The translations under genes and the position numbers were made by a program. 64,000 nucleotides of DNA, taken from contig NZ_JARRAG010000002.1 of assembly GCF_029589435.1 (NCBI RefSeq), forward strand, positions 186,001 to 250,000. Direction: 5' to 3'. Shown here in pieces: positions 26,484-35,715 of this stretch. How positions within the stretch are numbered: the stretch's first letter is position 1; each line of letters starts with the position of its first letter. The notes under the pieces are model-generated. The model had not been told where the DNA came from and did not search any database. It was given only the letters and a program-made list of their open reading frames with translations. Source of the stretch: Paludisphaera mucosa. Its GTDB lineage: Bacteria > Planctomycetota > Planctomycetia > Isosphaerales > Isosphaeraceae.

Positions 26484-27440
26484 ATGGTCGTCCATCCCGC
26501 GTCCAACGAGGCTCTGTGGTTCCGCCGCTTCGGGCCGCCGGTGGACGTGCTGGAACGGGAGACGTCGGAACTCCCGCCGCTCGCGGCCTGTCGCGTCCGC
26601 GTCGCCATGACCGCCGCGGCGATCAACCCGTCCGACCTGATCCCGATCACGGGGGCGTACCGACACCGGGTCGTCCCGCCGCGGGTCGCCGGATACGAGG
26701 GCTGCGGGATGGTCGTCGCCGCGGCGGAGGCATCGCTCGAGGGCCGCCGCGTGCTCCCCCTGCGGGGCGACGGCACGTGGCAACGGTTCGTCGACGCCGA
26801 CCCGACGTGGCTCGTGCCCGTCCCGGACGACATCCCCGACGATTTGGCCGCGCGGGCCTACATCAACCCCCTCGCGGCGATGCTGATGCTGGAGCGCCAG
26901 CCCGTCGCCGGCCGTCGCGTGCTGCTGACGGCCGGCGGATCCGCCTGCGCACGGTTGCTCGGCGCGTGGGCCCTCGCCGCCGGCGCCCGCGAGGTCGTGG
27001 CCGTCCACCGCTCCCCCGCGCACGCCGGGTCGCTCGCCGCACTGGGCCTGATCCCGATCCGGCAGGATGACCCGGCGCTCGCGTCGTACGCGGCCAGGGC
27101 CGACGTCGCCTTCGACGCCGTCGGCGGCCCGATCGCCGACGCGATCCTGGCCGCCATGCCCCGCGACGCGGCGTTCGTCTCCTACGGCCTCCTGTCCGGC
27201 GAGACCTTCCGCCCCCGTGCGGATGGGGCGAGCATTCACCGCTTCCATCTGCGCGACCGCCTGGAAGGCGTCGACCCCGCGACCTGGCGGGGCTGGTTCG
27301 AGCGGCTCTGGCCGTTGCTCCGCGCCGCGGACCTGCCCGACGTGCGCCGCTTCCCGCTCCGCGACTGGCGCGGGGCGCTGGCGGCGTTCGAGGCGTCGGG
27401 CCGATCGTTCAAGCCGATGTTGATGCTGGGGTCAGAATAG
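26484..27440 (+). CDS. zinc-independent MDR oxidoreductase (quinone oxidoreductase / enoyl reductase-like)
   Basis: A 318-residue medium-chain dehydrogenase/reductase. The GroES-like N-terminal half has [20 protein letters not shown] and [13 protein letters not shown], and the cofactor half has a Rossmann-type [20 protein letters not shown] and [10 protein letters not shown]. The catalytic-zinc ligands and the structural zinc Cys cluster of alcohol dehydrogenases are absent, placing it with NADPH quinone or 2-enoyl reductases. Substrate unknown. A GTG nine bases upstream of the chosen ATG is also possible. The glycine pattern AGGSACA is weaker than the usual GAxGxxG. Its end overlaps the convergent argC by nine bases. 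Confidence 0.85.
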   Translation: MVVHPASNEALWFRRFGPPVDVLERETSELPPLAACRVRVAMTAAAINPSDLIPITGAYRHRVVPPRVAGYEGCGMVVAAAEASLEGRRVLPLRGDGTWQRFVDADPTWLVPVPDDIPDDLAARAYINPLAAMLMLERQPVAGRRVLLTAGGSACARLLGAWALAAGAREVVAVHRSPAHAGSLAALGLIPIRQDDPALASYAARADVAFDAVGGPIADAILAAMPRDAAFVSYGLLSGETFRPRADGASIHRFHLRDRLEGVDPATWRGWFERLWPLLRAADLPDVRRFPLRDWRGALAAFEASGRSFKPMLMLGSE

Positions 27441-28451
27441 CGCGGTGGCCTCGGGCGCGCCCAGCATCAGGTTGAGGTTCTGGACGGCGACGCCGGCCGC
27501 CCCCTTGATGAGGTTGTCGAGGCACGAGAGGATGAGGATCCGGCCCCGGACGACGCGGACGGTGATGTCGCAGAAGTTGGTGTACGCCGAGTCCTTCGTC
27601 GCCGGCAGGTGGGTGACGACGCGGACGAACGGGCTGTCGGCGTAGAACGAGCGGTACAGCTCGATCAGGTCGTGCTCCACGGCCGTCCCCAGCGGCTTCG
27701 CGTAGATGGTGGCGAAGATGCCGCGGTCCATCGGCACGAGGTGGGGCGTGAAGATCACCTCGACGGGGTCCCCGCCGCCCGAGGCCGTGGTGAGGATCTG
27801 GTCGATCTCGGGCGTGTGGCGGTGGCGGCCGACGCTGTAGGCCGAGAGGCTCTCGTTGCACTCGGGGAAGTGCGTGTTCAGCTTCGGCGAACGCCCCGCG
27901 CCCGAGACTCCGCTCTTGGCGTCGATGACGATCCCGGTCCGCTCGATCAGCCCCTCCGCCACGAGCGGCGCGAGCCCGAGGATGCTCGCCGAGGTGTAGC
28001 AGCCGGGGTTGGCGATCAGGGTCGCCGACGGGATTTTTTGGCGGAACAGCTCGGGCAGGCCGTAGACGGCCGAATTCAGGCCCTCGGCGTCGGTGTGCTC
28101 GTGGCCGTACCAATCCTCATAGACCTGGGCGTCGTCCAGCCGGTAGTCGGCGCTCAGGTCGATGACCTTGACGCCGCGCTCGCGGAGCGACGGCGCGATC
28201 GCCATGCTCGCCGTGTGCGGCAGGGCCAGGAACGCGTAGCCCGCGCGCTCGGCGATCCGGTCGGCGTCGAAGGGCTCGCAGGCCAGGTCGATGCGCTTCG
28301 TCAGCCCGGGGTGGAGCGCGTCGAGCCGCTCGTCCTGGCGCGAGGTCGCCACCGCGACCTTCACGCCCGGGTGCCTCAACAGGATCTGGATCAGCTCGCG
28401 GGCCGCGTACCCCGAGGCCCCCACGATCGCCGCGCCGACAGGTTCCGCCAC
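27432..28451 (-). CDS. argC: N-acetyl-gamma-glutamyl-phosphate reductase
   Basis: ArgC performs the third step of arginine synthesis, NADPH-dependent reduction of N-acetylglutamyl phosphate. The 339 residues fit the family. The Rossmann motif is [18 protein letters not shown] at residues 7-24, the catalytic Cys lies in [16 protein letters not shown], and the conserved KSGVSGAGR and HRHTPEI blocks follow. No other arg gene adjoins, so the pathway is dispersed. It lies 26 bases downstream of the large membrane protein gene on the same strand and may share its transcript. Confidence 0.96.
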   Translation of the reverse strand: MAEPVGAAIVGASGYAARELIQILLRHPGVKVAVATSRQDERLDALHPGLTKRIDLACEPFDADRIAERAGYAFLALPHTASMAIAPSLRERGVKVIDLSADYRLDDAQVYEDWYGHEHTDAEGLNSAVYGLPELFRQKIPSATLIANPGCYTSASILGLAPLVAEGLIERTGIVIDAKSGVSGAGRSPKLNTHFPECNESLSAYSVGRHRHTPEIDQILTTASGGGDPVEVIFTPHLVPMDRGIFATIYAKPLGTAVEHDLIELYRSFYADSPFVRVVTHLPATKDSAYTNFCDITVRVVRGRILILSCLDNLIKGAAGVAVQNLNLMLGAPEATALF

Positions 28452-28477
28452 GTCTCGATCCCCTCTCCGCTACCGGG

Positions 28478-31033
28478 TCAGTCCGCCGCGGGCCGGGCGA
28501 CTCGACGCCCCCGCCGCGATGCATAAAGTATCGCCAAGCCCCAGGCCGTCCAGCAAGCTCCCGAGGCCCAAAGCCCCTGGCGGACGTCGGCCGCGTCGTA
28601 CCGAAGCCGCAGCACAGCCCCCGGCCCCGGCGCGGCGGCGAGCCCGATCCGCATCCAGGCCCCGCCCCCCTTCCCGACCCGGAACGCCGGCCCGATGTTC
28701 GCGGGCGTCTCGCGGCCGCCGTCGACCACCACGGCCAGCCACTGGGGGTCGTACAACACCGAGACCAGCACCGGCCCGGGCCGGGCGACGCCCTCCAGCG
28801 CGATCTCCCATTCGACGGGCGACCTCGACTCGGCCTTCAGCGGCCGGGCGCGGTCGAGCGCGTCGAGGACCGGCCTCGGGTCGCCGTCCCAGTCCTCGGG
28901 GACGTCCGAGGCCGGCAGCCAGGCGCGGGGGCCTTCGGCCGCCGGCCGGACGATCTGGAACTCGTCGGCCCAGGCCTGGCGGGACGGGTTCCAGTCCGCG
29001 CCGAAGAGCCAGCGGGCGAGGTCGGGGTCGGCGATCGACTCGACCGTCCCGGGCGGCTCGGCGTTCCGCATGCGCATCGCGGCGACCTCGATCGGGTCGA
29101 GCAGGCGCAGACCCGCGCCGGTCGCGCGGAGGGCGCGGAGGACGGCGTCCCGGCCGGGCCCGGCTTCGAGGGACCCTCGGGCGACCGTGGCGAGCGGCGT
29201 GAGCGCGGGCAGGTCGAGCGTCCGGTAGGCCTGCACCGGGGCCAGGCCGGCGGCCATGGGCAGGTTGCGCAGGGGGTCGATAATCCGCGTGCCCCGCGGC
29301 TCCTTCGCCAGCCTCGCCAGCACCGGGCTCTGCTCGCCCAGCGGCCGGAGCGGGCCGACGTCGACCAGGCGATGTCGCCCCAGCAGCATCAGGTCGACCG
29401 CCGTCAACGCGACGAGGACGATCGGCGCGTGGGGGTGCAGCCTGGGCACGCACGCCAGCGCCGCGACGGCCGCGAGGATCGCCAGCGTCCCCGCCAGCTC
29501 CGCGCGGTAGATCTCGAACCGGCGCTGCTCGAACGACCGCGCGTCGCGCGGGGCCGTCTCCCGGCGATATCCCGCCCGTTCCAGGGCCGGCGGGATCAGC
29601 GGGTCGGTCGAAGGCCGCCGCGCCAGGCTCGCCACGCTGCGAAAGTCGGGATCCCCCTCCCAGGGCCGGATCCTGAAGGCCCGCTCGTACAGGTCGGCCG
29701 CGACGCGACTCCCCGAAGGCGACGTCGACCAGAGCGCCAGCTCGACGAGCCCCACGGCCGCGCCGATCCACAGGAAGGCGAGCACCGCCAACGGCAAGAG
29801 GCCCCGCGCGGGCCGCTCCCACGTCCGCCAGCGATCGACCCCGAGGCCCGCCAGCATGGCCAGCGCCAGCGACATCGGGAGCCCCCAGCGGGCCGGGGCG
29901 CGGAAGAACGAGAAGCCGGGCAGCCGGATCAGCCACCCGAATCCCGGCACGTACGGCCCCAGGCTGAGCACCAGGCAGACGGCCGCCAGGACGGCCAGGC
30001 ATCGCACGGCGGCATCCCGTCGGGCCTCGCGGACGACGACCAGCACCGCCAGGAACAACGGAGCGATCCCGACGTAGGCCAGGTATTCCTCGGGCGAGGT
30101 GTGGAACGGGTCCCAGACCAGCGGTCGCCACAGCGGCGAGCGGTGGAACAGGTTGGGCGCGGCGAGGCTGACGAGGTGGAAGGGCGTCGCGGCGAAACCC
30201 GAGAGGTATTCGTAGTCGCGACGATCGGCCGCGAGCCCCGCCAGCCGGGCCGTCGGCCAGACCTGCGCCGCGGCCATCGGCAAGACGACCGTCAGCCCCA
30301 GCACGACCAGCCCGGACCGCCCGGCCGCGACGCCGGGCGTCCGTCTCGCCGCCCTTTCCAGCAGCGTCCAGGCCGCTATGACCGCGACCGTCGCCTGGGT
30401 CATGAAGGCGACCTGGAAATGTCCCGGCAGCACCTGGATCGCCAGCACGACGGACAGCAGGAACAGCCTGCGGGCCGTCCCGGGCCCTTGATCCTTCAGC
30501 AGGCCCCACACCAGCCCCCAGGCCCAGGGGAGCCATGAGCCCGTCGTGTATCCCCAGGGGTGCGGCATGTGGATGACGAAGAATCCCGACGCCGCGAACG
30601 CGAAACCGGCCAGCCCCGCCCCCAGTCGGCCCGCCCCGAACTTTCGGGAAGCCCAGTATCCGCCCAGCCCTCCCCACAGGGTGTGCAGCAACAGGCTGGC
30701 GACGTACGCCCGCTCGACGCCCAGCAGCCCGTAGAGCACCAGGTGGGGCGGATAGAAGGCCCCCATCTGGCTCTCGCCGACGCCCGGGAAGCCATAACCC
30801 CAGAGGTCGTTCCACACTGGGATGCGGCGTTCGGCCAGCGAGGTCGCCAAAACGCTCATCAAACCGAGGAAGAACTGGGTGACGTCGCCCCCGACCGGCA
30901 TGGCCGTTCCCAAACTGAAGGGGAAGAGCCAAACGAGAAGCGCGAGGATCACCACGACCGCGACGACCGGGCTCCGGGGCGCGAACTCCTGCGCGGGTGC
31001 GCCGACCGGGACCGCCTTCGTCGCCTCTGCCAC
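28478..31033 (-). CDS. YfhO-like multispanning membrane protein (GT-C superfamily type)
   Basis: An 851-residue membrane protein with about a dozen hydrophobic helices in the first 500 residues, then a soluble C-terminal part and a last helix near the end. After the first helix comes GGDVTQFFLGLMSVLATSLA, then PVWNDLWGYGFPG and GAFYPPHLVLYGLLG: the pattern of YfhO-family proteins, which are thought to glycosylate polymers with undecaprenyl-linked sugars. The Asp in GGD is the probable active-site residue. I choose GTG at 31033 because of an AGAGG site upstream; TTG at 31069 is another possibility. It diverges from csrA and precedes argC. Confidence 0.8.
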   Translation of the reverse strand: MAEATKAVPVGAPAQEFAPRSPVVAVVVILALLVWLFPFSLGTAMPVGGDVTQFFLGLMSVLATSLAERRIPVWNDLWGYGFPGVGESQMGAFYPPHLVLYGLLGVERAYVASLLLHTLWGGLGGYWASRKFGAGRLGAGLAGFAFAASGFFVIHMPHPWGYTTGSWLPWAWGLVWGLLKDQGPGTARRLFLLSVVLAIQVLPGHFQVAFMTQATVAVIAAWTLLERAARRTPGVAAGRSGLVVLGLTVVLPMAAAQVWPTARLAGLAADRRDYEYLSGFAATPFHLVSLAAPNLFHRSPLWRPLVWDPFHTSPEEYLAYVGIAPLFLAVLVVVREARRDAAVRCLAVLAAVCLVLSLGPYVPGFGWLIRLPGFSFFRAPARWGLPMSLALAMLAGLGVDRWRTWERPARGLLPLAVLAFLWIGAAVGLVELALWSTSPSGSRVAADLYERAFRIRPWEGDPDFRSVASLARRPSTDPLIPPALERAGYRRETAPRDARSFEQRRFEIYRAELAGTLAILAAVAALACVPRLHPHAPIVLVALTAVDLMLLGRHRLVDVGPLRPLGEQSPVLARLAKEPRGTRIIDPLRNLPMAAGLAPVQAYRTLDLPALTPLATVARGSLEAGPGRDAVLRALRATGAGLRLLDPIEVAAMRMRNAEPPGTVESIADPDLARWLFGADWNPSRQAWADEFQIVRPAAEGPRAWLPASDVPEDWDGDPRPVLDALDRARPLKAESRSPVEWEIALEGVARPGPVLVSVLYDPQWLAVVVDGGRETPANIGPAFRVGKGGGAWMRIGLAAAPGPGAVLRLRYDAADVRQGLWASGACWTAWGLAILYASRRGRRVARPAAD

Positions 31034-31197
31034 GCCTGGTCGACCTCTCGCTGCAGGTAACTTTTGCAAATCTCCGGGCGATCTTACAGAAATCCGGCTT
31101 GACCGTCACGGCCCGGGCGACCTCGGAACCTCACGGAGGCCTAGTTTGGGCCGAAAATCCGGCCTGGCCGCGAACTCGCCCAGCCCATACCGGGTCT

Positions 31198-31214
31198 TGG
31201 CACGGGAGGTGCTT
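31198..31214 (+). promoter_or_regulatory. sigma-54-type promoter upstream of csrA
   Basis: TGGCACGGGAGGTGCTT matches the RpoN consensus TGGCACG-N4-TTGCW at all but one base and has the invariant GG (31199-31200) and GC (31211-31212) exactly ten bases apart. It points toward csrA, whose ATG lies 90 bases after the GC element. If real, csrA needs an enhancer-binding activator, whose gene is not in this window. Confidence 0.6.
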
Positions 31215-31301
31215 TTACTCAAGCCATCGAGCCCCAAGCGTGAGGAGACGCCGGGCTCACCGGCGACCGAAACCGATCGAATCGAACATGGAGGATAGAT
31301 C

Positions 31302-31502
31302 ATGCTGGTCCTGAGCAGGAAGTTGGGCGAGGTCATCCAGATCGGGTCGGACATCCGGATCGTGGTCGCGAAGATCGACGGCCACCAGGTGCGCATCGGC
31401 ATCGAGGCCCCCATGAGCGTCTCGATCAAGCGCCAGGAGATCTGCTTCGAGCTGCCGAACGAGCGCGAGGCCGATCGGCTCATGCAGGCGGTCGGCGCTT
31501 GA
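31302..31502 (+). CDS. csrA: carbon storage regulator CsrA
   Basis: CsrA is a small dimeric RNA-binding protein that recognises GGA in hairpin loops near ribosome sites and represses or stabilises mRNAs. The 66-residue protein matches the family throughout: MLVLSRKLGEVIQIG at the start, VRIGIEAPMSVSIKRQEI with the RNA-contacting Leu4 and Arg44 in place. A GGAGG ribosome site precedes the ATG. No flagellar genes or fliW adjoin, unlike the common Gram-positive arrangement. The upstream sigma-54 motif suggests conditional expression. The glycerate kinase gene starts 84 bases later. Confidence 0.97.
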   Translation: MLVLSRKLGEVIQIGSDIRIVVAKIDGHQVRIGIEAPMSVSIKRQEICFELPNEREADRLMQAVGA

Positions 31503-31586
31503 CGCTCCCCCGCCCGGCGCGCCCACACTGGGGAGGATGACGAGCGCCGACCGGTCGGCCTCGCATCCGACTCCGGGTGGGCGTCG

Positions 31587-32753
31587 ATGCGGATCGTGAT
31601 CGCTCCAGACAAGTTCAAGGGGAGCCTGACGGCCGCCGAGGCCGCCCGGGCGATCGCGCGAGGCGTGCACGCGGCCGACCCTAAGGCCGATGTCGTCGCC
31701 GCGCCCATGGCCGACGGCGGCGAGGGGATCGTCGAGGCCCTCGTCGCGGCCACCGACGGATCCTTCCGCGAGATCCGCGTGACGGGCCCGATGGGCGAGC
31801 CGATCGCGGCGCGCTACGGCCTGCTCGGCGACGGACGCACGGCCGTCGTGGAGATGGCGAAGGCCGCCGGGCTGGTCCTCGTCCCCAAAGACCGTCGCGA
31901 CCCGCTCCGGGCCACGACGCGGGGCGTCGGCGAGTTGATCCTGGCCGCGGCCGGCACGGGCGTCCACCGACTGATCGTCGGCATCGGCGGCAGCGCGACC
32001 AACGACGGCGGCGCGGGGCTGGCGCAGGCCCTCGGCTATCGCCTGATCGACGCCCAGGGCCGCGAGATCGGCCCCGGCGGCGGCCCGCTCGCGGACCTCG
32101 ACCGCATCGAGCGCGACGGGGCCGCGCGCGCCCTGACGGGCGTCGAAATCGCCGTGGCCTGCGACGTGACCAACCCTTTATGCGGCCCCTCGGGCGCCTC
32201 GGCGGTTTACGGCCCCCAGAAGGGGGCGACGCCGGCGATGGTCGAGCAACTCGACCGCAACCTCGCCCGGCTGGCGGAGGCGATCGAGCGCGACCTGGGC
32301 GTCGCGGTCGCCGAGATCCCCGGCGCGGGGGCCGCGGGCGGCCTCGGCGCGGGGCTGGTCGCGTTCGCGGGCGGCCGTCTGGAGCCGGGCATCGACCTCG
32401 TGATCGAGGCCGTCGGCCTGGCGGACAAGCTCCGCGGCGCCGACCTCTGCCTGACGGGCGAAGGGTCGCTCGACGCCCAGAGCGCCTTCGGCAAGACGGC
32501 CGTCGGCGTGGCGAGGCTGGCGCGCTCGCTCGGCGTCCCCACGTTCGCCCTCGTGGGCTCGATCGGCGAAGGGGCGGAGCAATGCCTCGCGCAAGGGCTC
32601 GACGCCTACTTCCCCATATGCCCCGGCCCCATGAGCCTCGACGACGCGATGGCCCGGGCCCCGGACCTGCTCGCCCGGGCCGCCGAGCAGGCCGTGCGCG
32701 GCTTCCTGGCGGGAGTCCGCCCATCGTCGAAGCGGATTCACGTCCATGAGTGA
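31587..32753 (+). CDS. glycerate kinase (GK-I/GarK-GlxK family)
   Basis: Phosphorylates glycerate to 2- or 3-phosphoglycerate. The 388-residue protein has all hallmarks of the family: MRIVIAPDKFKGSLTAAEAA at the start, PMADGGEGIVEALV, LIVGIGGSATNDGGAGLAQALG, VACDVTNPLCGPSGA, and a C-terminal LTGEGSLDAQSAFGK. Residues 344-388 are a less conserved tail. The ATG at 31587 is weakly supported by a ribosome site, but the N-terminus is invariant in the family. The next gene, thiL, overlaps the stop by eight bases, so the two are translationally coupled although their pathways differ. Confidence 0.95.
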   Translation: MRIVIAPDKFKGSLTAAEAARAIARGVHAADPKADVVAAPMADGGEGIVEALVAATDGSFREIRVTGPMGEPIAARYGLLGDGRTAVVEMAKAAGLVLVPKDRRDPLRATTRGVGELILAAAGTGVHRLIVGIGGSATNDGGAGLAQALGYRLIDAQGREIGPGGGPLADLDRIERDGAARALTGVEIAVACDVTNPLCGPSGASAVYGPQKGATPAMVEQLDRNLARLAEAIERDLGVAVAEIPGAGAAGGLGAGLVAFAGGRLEPGIDLVIEAVGLADKLRGADLCLTGEGSLDAQSAFGKTAVGVARLARSLGVPTFALVGSIGEGAEQCLAQGLDAYFPICPGPMSLDDAMARAPDLLARAAEQAVRGFLAGVRPSSKRIHVHE

Positions 32754-33711
32754 ACAACCCATCACGGGCGAATTCGGCCTGATCGAGTGGATCCGGGGCC
32801 GGCGGCCGGCGCTCACGCCCGAGGACGGCGTCTTCGGCGACGTCGGCGACGACTGCGCGACGGTCGGCTTGCGCGAGCGGCTGACGCTCGTGACGACCGA
32901 CATGCTGATGGACGGCCGCCACTTCCGGCTCGCCGAGGTCGGCCCCGAGGCGGTCGGGAACAAGGCGATGGGCGTGAACATCTCGGACGTCGCCGCGATG
33001 GCGGGCGTCCCCCGGTTCGCGACGGTCGCCGTCGCGCTGCCGCGGCGGGACGCGGTCGCCGTCGGCCAGGGGCTCGACGCCGGCCTGCGACGCATGGCCG
33101 ACCGCTTCTCCGTCCACATCGTCGGCGGCGACACCAACGCCTGGGACGGCCCGCTCGTCGTGTCGGTGACGCTCATCGGCGAGGCGTCCCCGCTGGGATC
33201 GCCCGGCCGCTCGCACGCGCGCGTCGGCGACGCGGTCTTCGTCACCGGCCCGCTCGGCGGCAGCCTGTTCCGGGGCCGCCACCTCCGGCCCGAGCCCCGC
33301 GTCGCCGAGGCGGCCGCCCTGCTGAGGGCGACGACGCTGCACGCGATGATCGACCTGTCCGACGGCCTCTCGTCCGACCTCGGCCACATCCTCGACGAGA
33401 GCGGCGGCCTGGGCGCGGTGCTCGACGCCGACGCGATCCCGATCCATCCCGACGCGATCGACATGGCCCGCGAGGACGGCGTCCCCGCACTCCGGCACGC
33501 GCTCGACGACGGCGAGGACTTCGAGCTGTGCTTCACCGTCCCGGCCGACGCGGCCGAGGCGATCGTGAACGGGCCGCCCGATGGGGTCGTTCTCCACCGC
33601 ATCGGGACGATCGTCGCGACGCCCGGCGTCCGCCTCCGCGGGTCCGACGGCCGAATCACCGCGGTCGAGCCCCGGGGCTTCGACCATTTCCGGGGGCCCT
33701 CCCCCCCATGA
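32746..33711 (+). CDS. thiL: thiamine-monophosphate kinase
   Basis: ThiL phosphorylates thiamine monophosphate to the active diphosphate. The 321-residue protein belongs to the PurM/AIR-synthase-like ATP-grasp-free superfamily: N-terminal GEFGLIEWIRG, DVGDDCATVG, the metal-binding VTTDMLMDGRHFRL, NKAMGVNISDVAAMAGVP, VGGDTN, and C-terminal MIDLSDGLSSDLGHI and DDGEDFELCF. All Asp ligands expected of the family are visible. It overlaps glycerate kinase (8 bases) and tsaE (4 bases, ATGA), indicating a coupled run. Confidence 0.96.
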   Translation: MSEQPITGEFGLIEWIRGRRPALTPEDGVFGDVGDDCATVGLRERLTLVTTDMLMDGRHFRLAEVGPEAVGNKAMGVNISDVAAMAGVPRFATVAVALPRRDAVAVGQGLDAGLRRMADRFSVHIVGGDTNAWDGPLVVSVTLIGEASPLGSPGRSHARVGDAVFVTGPLGGSLFRGRHLRPEPRVAEAAALLRATTLHAMIDLSDGLSSDLGHILDESGGLGAVLDADAIPIHPDAIDMAREDGVPALRHALDDGEDFELCFTVPADAAEAIVNGPPDGVVLHRIGTIVATPGVRLRGSDGRITAVEPRGFDHFRGPSPP

Positions 33712-34217
33712 ACGTCGCGCGCGACGAGGACGGCCTGCGGATCGAACTCGACGGCGAGGCCGAGACCGACGCGCTCGGCCGGGCCCTCGCCGCCGTCCTG
33801 GCGCCGGACACGGTCGTCGGCCTCGTCGGCCCGCTCGGGGCCGGCAAGACCCGGCTCGTCCGCGCGATCGCCGAGGCCCTCGACGTCGACCCCCTCGCCA
33901 TCGCCAGCCCGACGTTCGTGCTCATCCATGAATACGAGGGCGCGATCCCGATCTATCACTTCGACGTGTACCGCCTCACCTCCACCGCCGCCTTCGACGA
34001 CCTGGGCCCGGCCGACTACTGGACGGCCGGCGGGATCTGCCTCGTCGAGTGGGCCGACCGCGTCGCCGCCGCCTTGCCCCCGGACGCCTGGTGGATCACG
34101 ATCGAGCCGGTCGACCCCGCCCGCCGCGCCGTCCGCCTCGCCGCCCCCGACGACGCCCTCGAACGCCTCGCGAACCTCCTCACGCCCCCTTCCGACGCAC
34201 CGAAGGACGGACCATGA
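33708..34217 (+). CDS. tsaE: tRNA t6A biosynthesis ATPase TsaE
   Basis: TsaE is the P-loop ATPase that drives cycles of the TsaBD complex in making N6-threonylcarbamoyladenosine at position 37 of tRNAs. The 169-residue protein has Walker A GPLGAGKTRLVRAI near residue 45, SPTFVLIHEYEG, and the downstream YHFDVYRL and LVEWADRV motifs characteristic of the family. The ATG at 33708 overlaps the thiL stop as ATGA. The tail after about residue 145 is poorly conserved. A separate gene at 41053-42201 carries the TsaC-type domain of the same pathway. Confidence 0.95.
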   Translation: MNVARDEDGLRIELDGEAETDALGRALAAVLAPDTVVGLVGPLGAGKTRLVRAIAEALDVDPLAIASPTFVLIHEYEGAIPIYHFDVYRLTSTAAFDDLGPADYWTAGGICLVEWADRVAAALPPDAWWITIEPVDPARRAVRLAAPDDALERLANLLTPPSDAPKDGP

Positions 34218-35476
34218 CGTACCGCGCGCCGAAGCTCGCCACGCCGACCGTGATCCTGATGCTGGGAGCCTTCCTGACGACGGCGGGCGCCGAGGACGGC
34301 GCTCCCGCTCCCGCGCCGGACGGGCCCCGGCCCAACCTGGTCGGGGCGTATGGGCCCTGGTTGTCGGACAAGGTCCTCGGCGACGGGCCGGCGCGGCTGT
34401 CGTTCCGCACGGGGCGCTGGAGGACGCTCGACGAATGGCGGAAGGTCGGCCGCGAGCGGACCTGGGAATGCCTCGCGCCCGTCGACCAGGGGGGCGTCCC
34501 GGAGGTCCGCGTCGAGGAGTCGCGGGAGTACGACGGGCTCCACGTCGAGCGGCTGTCGTGGCAGCTTCCCGGGGGGCCCCGGACGGAGGCGGTGTTCCTC
34601 AAGCCCGCCGGCGCGACGGGGCGGCTGCCCGCGGTGCTGGGGCTGCACGACCACGGCGGCAACAAGTTCCTGGGCTGGCGGAAGATCGCCCGGATCGACG
34701 AGACGCTCTGGCCGATCCTGGTCGACCACCACGACCAGTACTACGGCGGCGTCGCGTGGGCCAACGCGCTGGCGAAGCGGGGCTACGCCGTCCTGGTCCA
34801 CGACACCTTCCCGTTCGCCAGCCGCCGCGTGCGGGTGGCCGACGTCCCCGAGCGGATCCGCGAGGACGGCGTCGACCCCGAGCCGACCGACGCCGAGGGC
34901 GTGAAGCGCTACAACAAGTTCGCCTCCGCCCATGAAGACGTCATGGAGAAGGGCCTCCTGAGCGCCGGCACGACCTGGCCGGGCGTGTACGTCGTCGAGG
35001 ACCAGCGGGCGCTGGACGTCCTGTGCGCCCGCGCCGACGTCGACCCGGGCCGGGTCGGCTGCGCGGGGCTCTCGGGCGGCGGCATGCGGACCGTCTACCT
35101 CGGCGGCCTCGACGACCGGATCCGGTGCGCGGTGGCCGTCGGCTTCATGACGACCTGGCGCGACTTCATCCTCAACAAGTCGTATACGCACACCTGGATG
35201 GCCTACGCCCCCCTGCTCCCCCGCGACCTCGACTTCCCCGAGATCCTCGCCCTGCGGGCGCCATCGCCGACGATGGTCCTGAACGGCAGCGAGGACGGCC
35301 TCTACACCCTCCCCGAGATGCGCCGCGCCGACGCCATCCTCCGCGAGACGTTCGCCAGGGGCGGCGCCCCCGAAGCCTACGAGGGCAAGTTCTACCCCGG
35401 CGGCCACCGCTTCGACCTGGAGATGCAACGCGACGCCTTCGCCTGGTTCGACAGGCACCTCAAGGACGCGAAGTGA
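34214..35476 (+). CDS. secreted alpha/beta hydrolase (dienelactone hydrolase/acetyl esterase-like)
   Basis: A 420-residue alpha/beta hydrolase with a signal peptide (about residues 1-26: hydrophobic VILMLGAFLTTAGA then a cleavage-like AEDGA). The nucleophile elbow is GCAGLSGGGMR, with Ser near residue 287; the acid is probably the Asp of LNGSEDGLYT; the His lies in GGHRFD near the C-terminus. An oxyanion-type LHDHGGNK block is present. The substrate is unknown; such planctomycete proteins often deacylate polysaccharides, but that is inference. The ATG overlaps the tsaE stop (ATGA), so it is the last gene of the coupled run, though the signal peptide sets it apart functionally. Confidence 0.87.
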   Translation: MTYRAPKLATPTVILMLGAFLTTAGAEDGAPAPAPDGPRPNLVGAYGPWLSDKVLGDGPARLSFRTGRWRTLDEWRKVGRERTWECLAPVDQGGVPEVRVEESREYDGLHVERLSWQLPGGPRTEAVFLKPAGATGRLPAVLGLHDHGGNKFLGWRKIARIDETLWPILVDHHDQYYGGVAWANALAKRGYAVLVHDTFPFASRRVRVADVPERIREDGVDPEPTDAEGVKRYNKFASAHEDVMEKGLLSAGTTWPGVYVVEDQRALDVLCARADVDPGRVGCAGLSGGGMRTVYLGGLDDRIRCAVAVGFMTTWRDFILNKSYTHTWMAYAPLLPRDLDFPEILALRAPSPTMVLNGSEDGLYTLPEMRRADAILRETFARGGAPEAYEGKFYPGGHRFDLEMQRDAFAWFDRHLKDAK

Positions 35477-35513
35477 CCGGGCGATCCGGCCTCGACGTCA
35501 AAGGATGAAATCA

Positions 35514-35535
35514 CCCTTCTCCCACCGGGAGAGGG
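35514..35535. repeat. partial copy of the dispersed palindromic repeat
   Basis: CCCTTCTCCC-ACC-GGGAGAGGG resembles the first palindrome of the repeat at 26276 and 46083 but lacks the GGCC...GGCC second half. It lies 37 bases after the hydrolase stop and may act as its terminator. The rest of the 239-base gap (35477-35715) holds no supported gene. Confidence 0.45.
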
Positions 35536-35715
35536 ATCCGGCTCTCCCTAATCGCCCGAATGAGAGTATGGTTACTCGGGAGTCTAAACCGTCCGATCGA
35601 ACGCAGCGGCAAGCCCTCACGACGACGCGAAAAGGGGAGAAAATGAAAAAACCGCGGCCGACGAAAACCCCGAAAAGCCGGCCTTAAACTACCATCGAAA
35701 TTCACCTTACGTCCG

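Noticed and set aside
35505-35687. Possible 60-residue gene on the plus strand, and an overlapping 95-residue frame on the minus strand
   Set aside because: Neither has codon bias or a ribosome site, and both run across the partial palindromic repeat.
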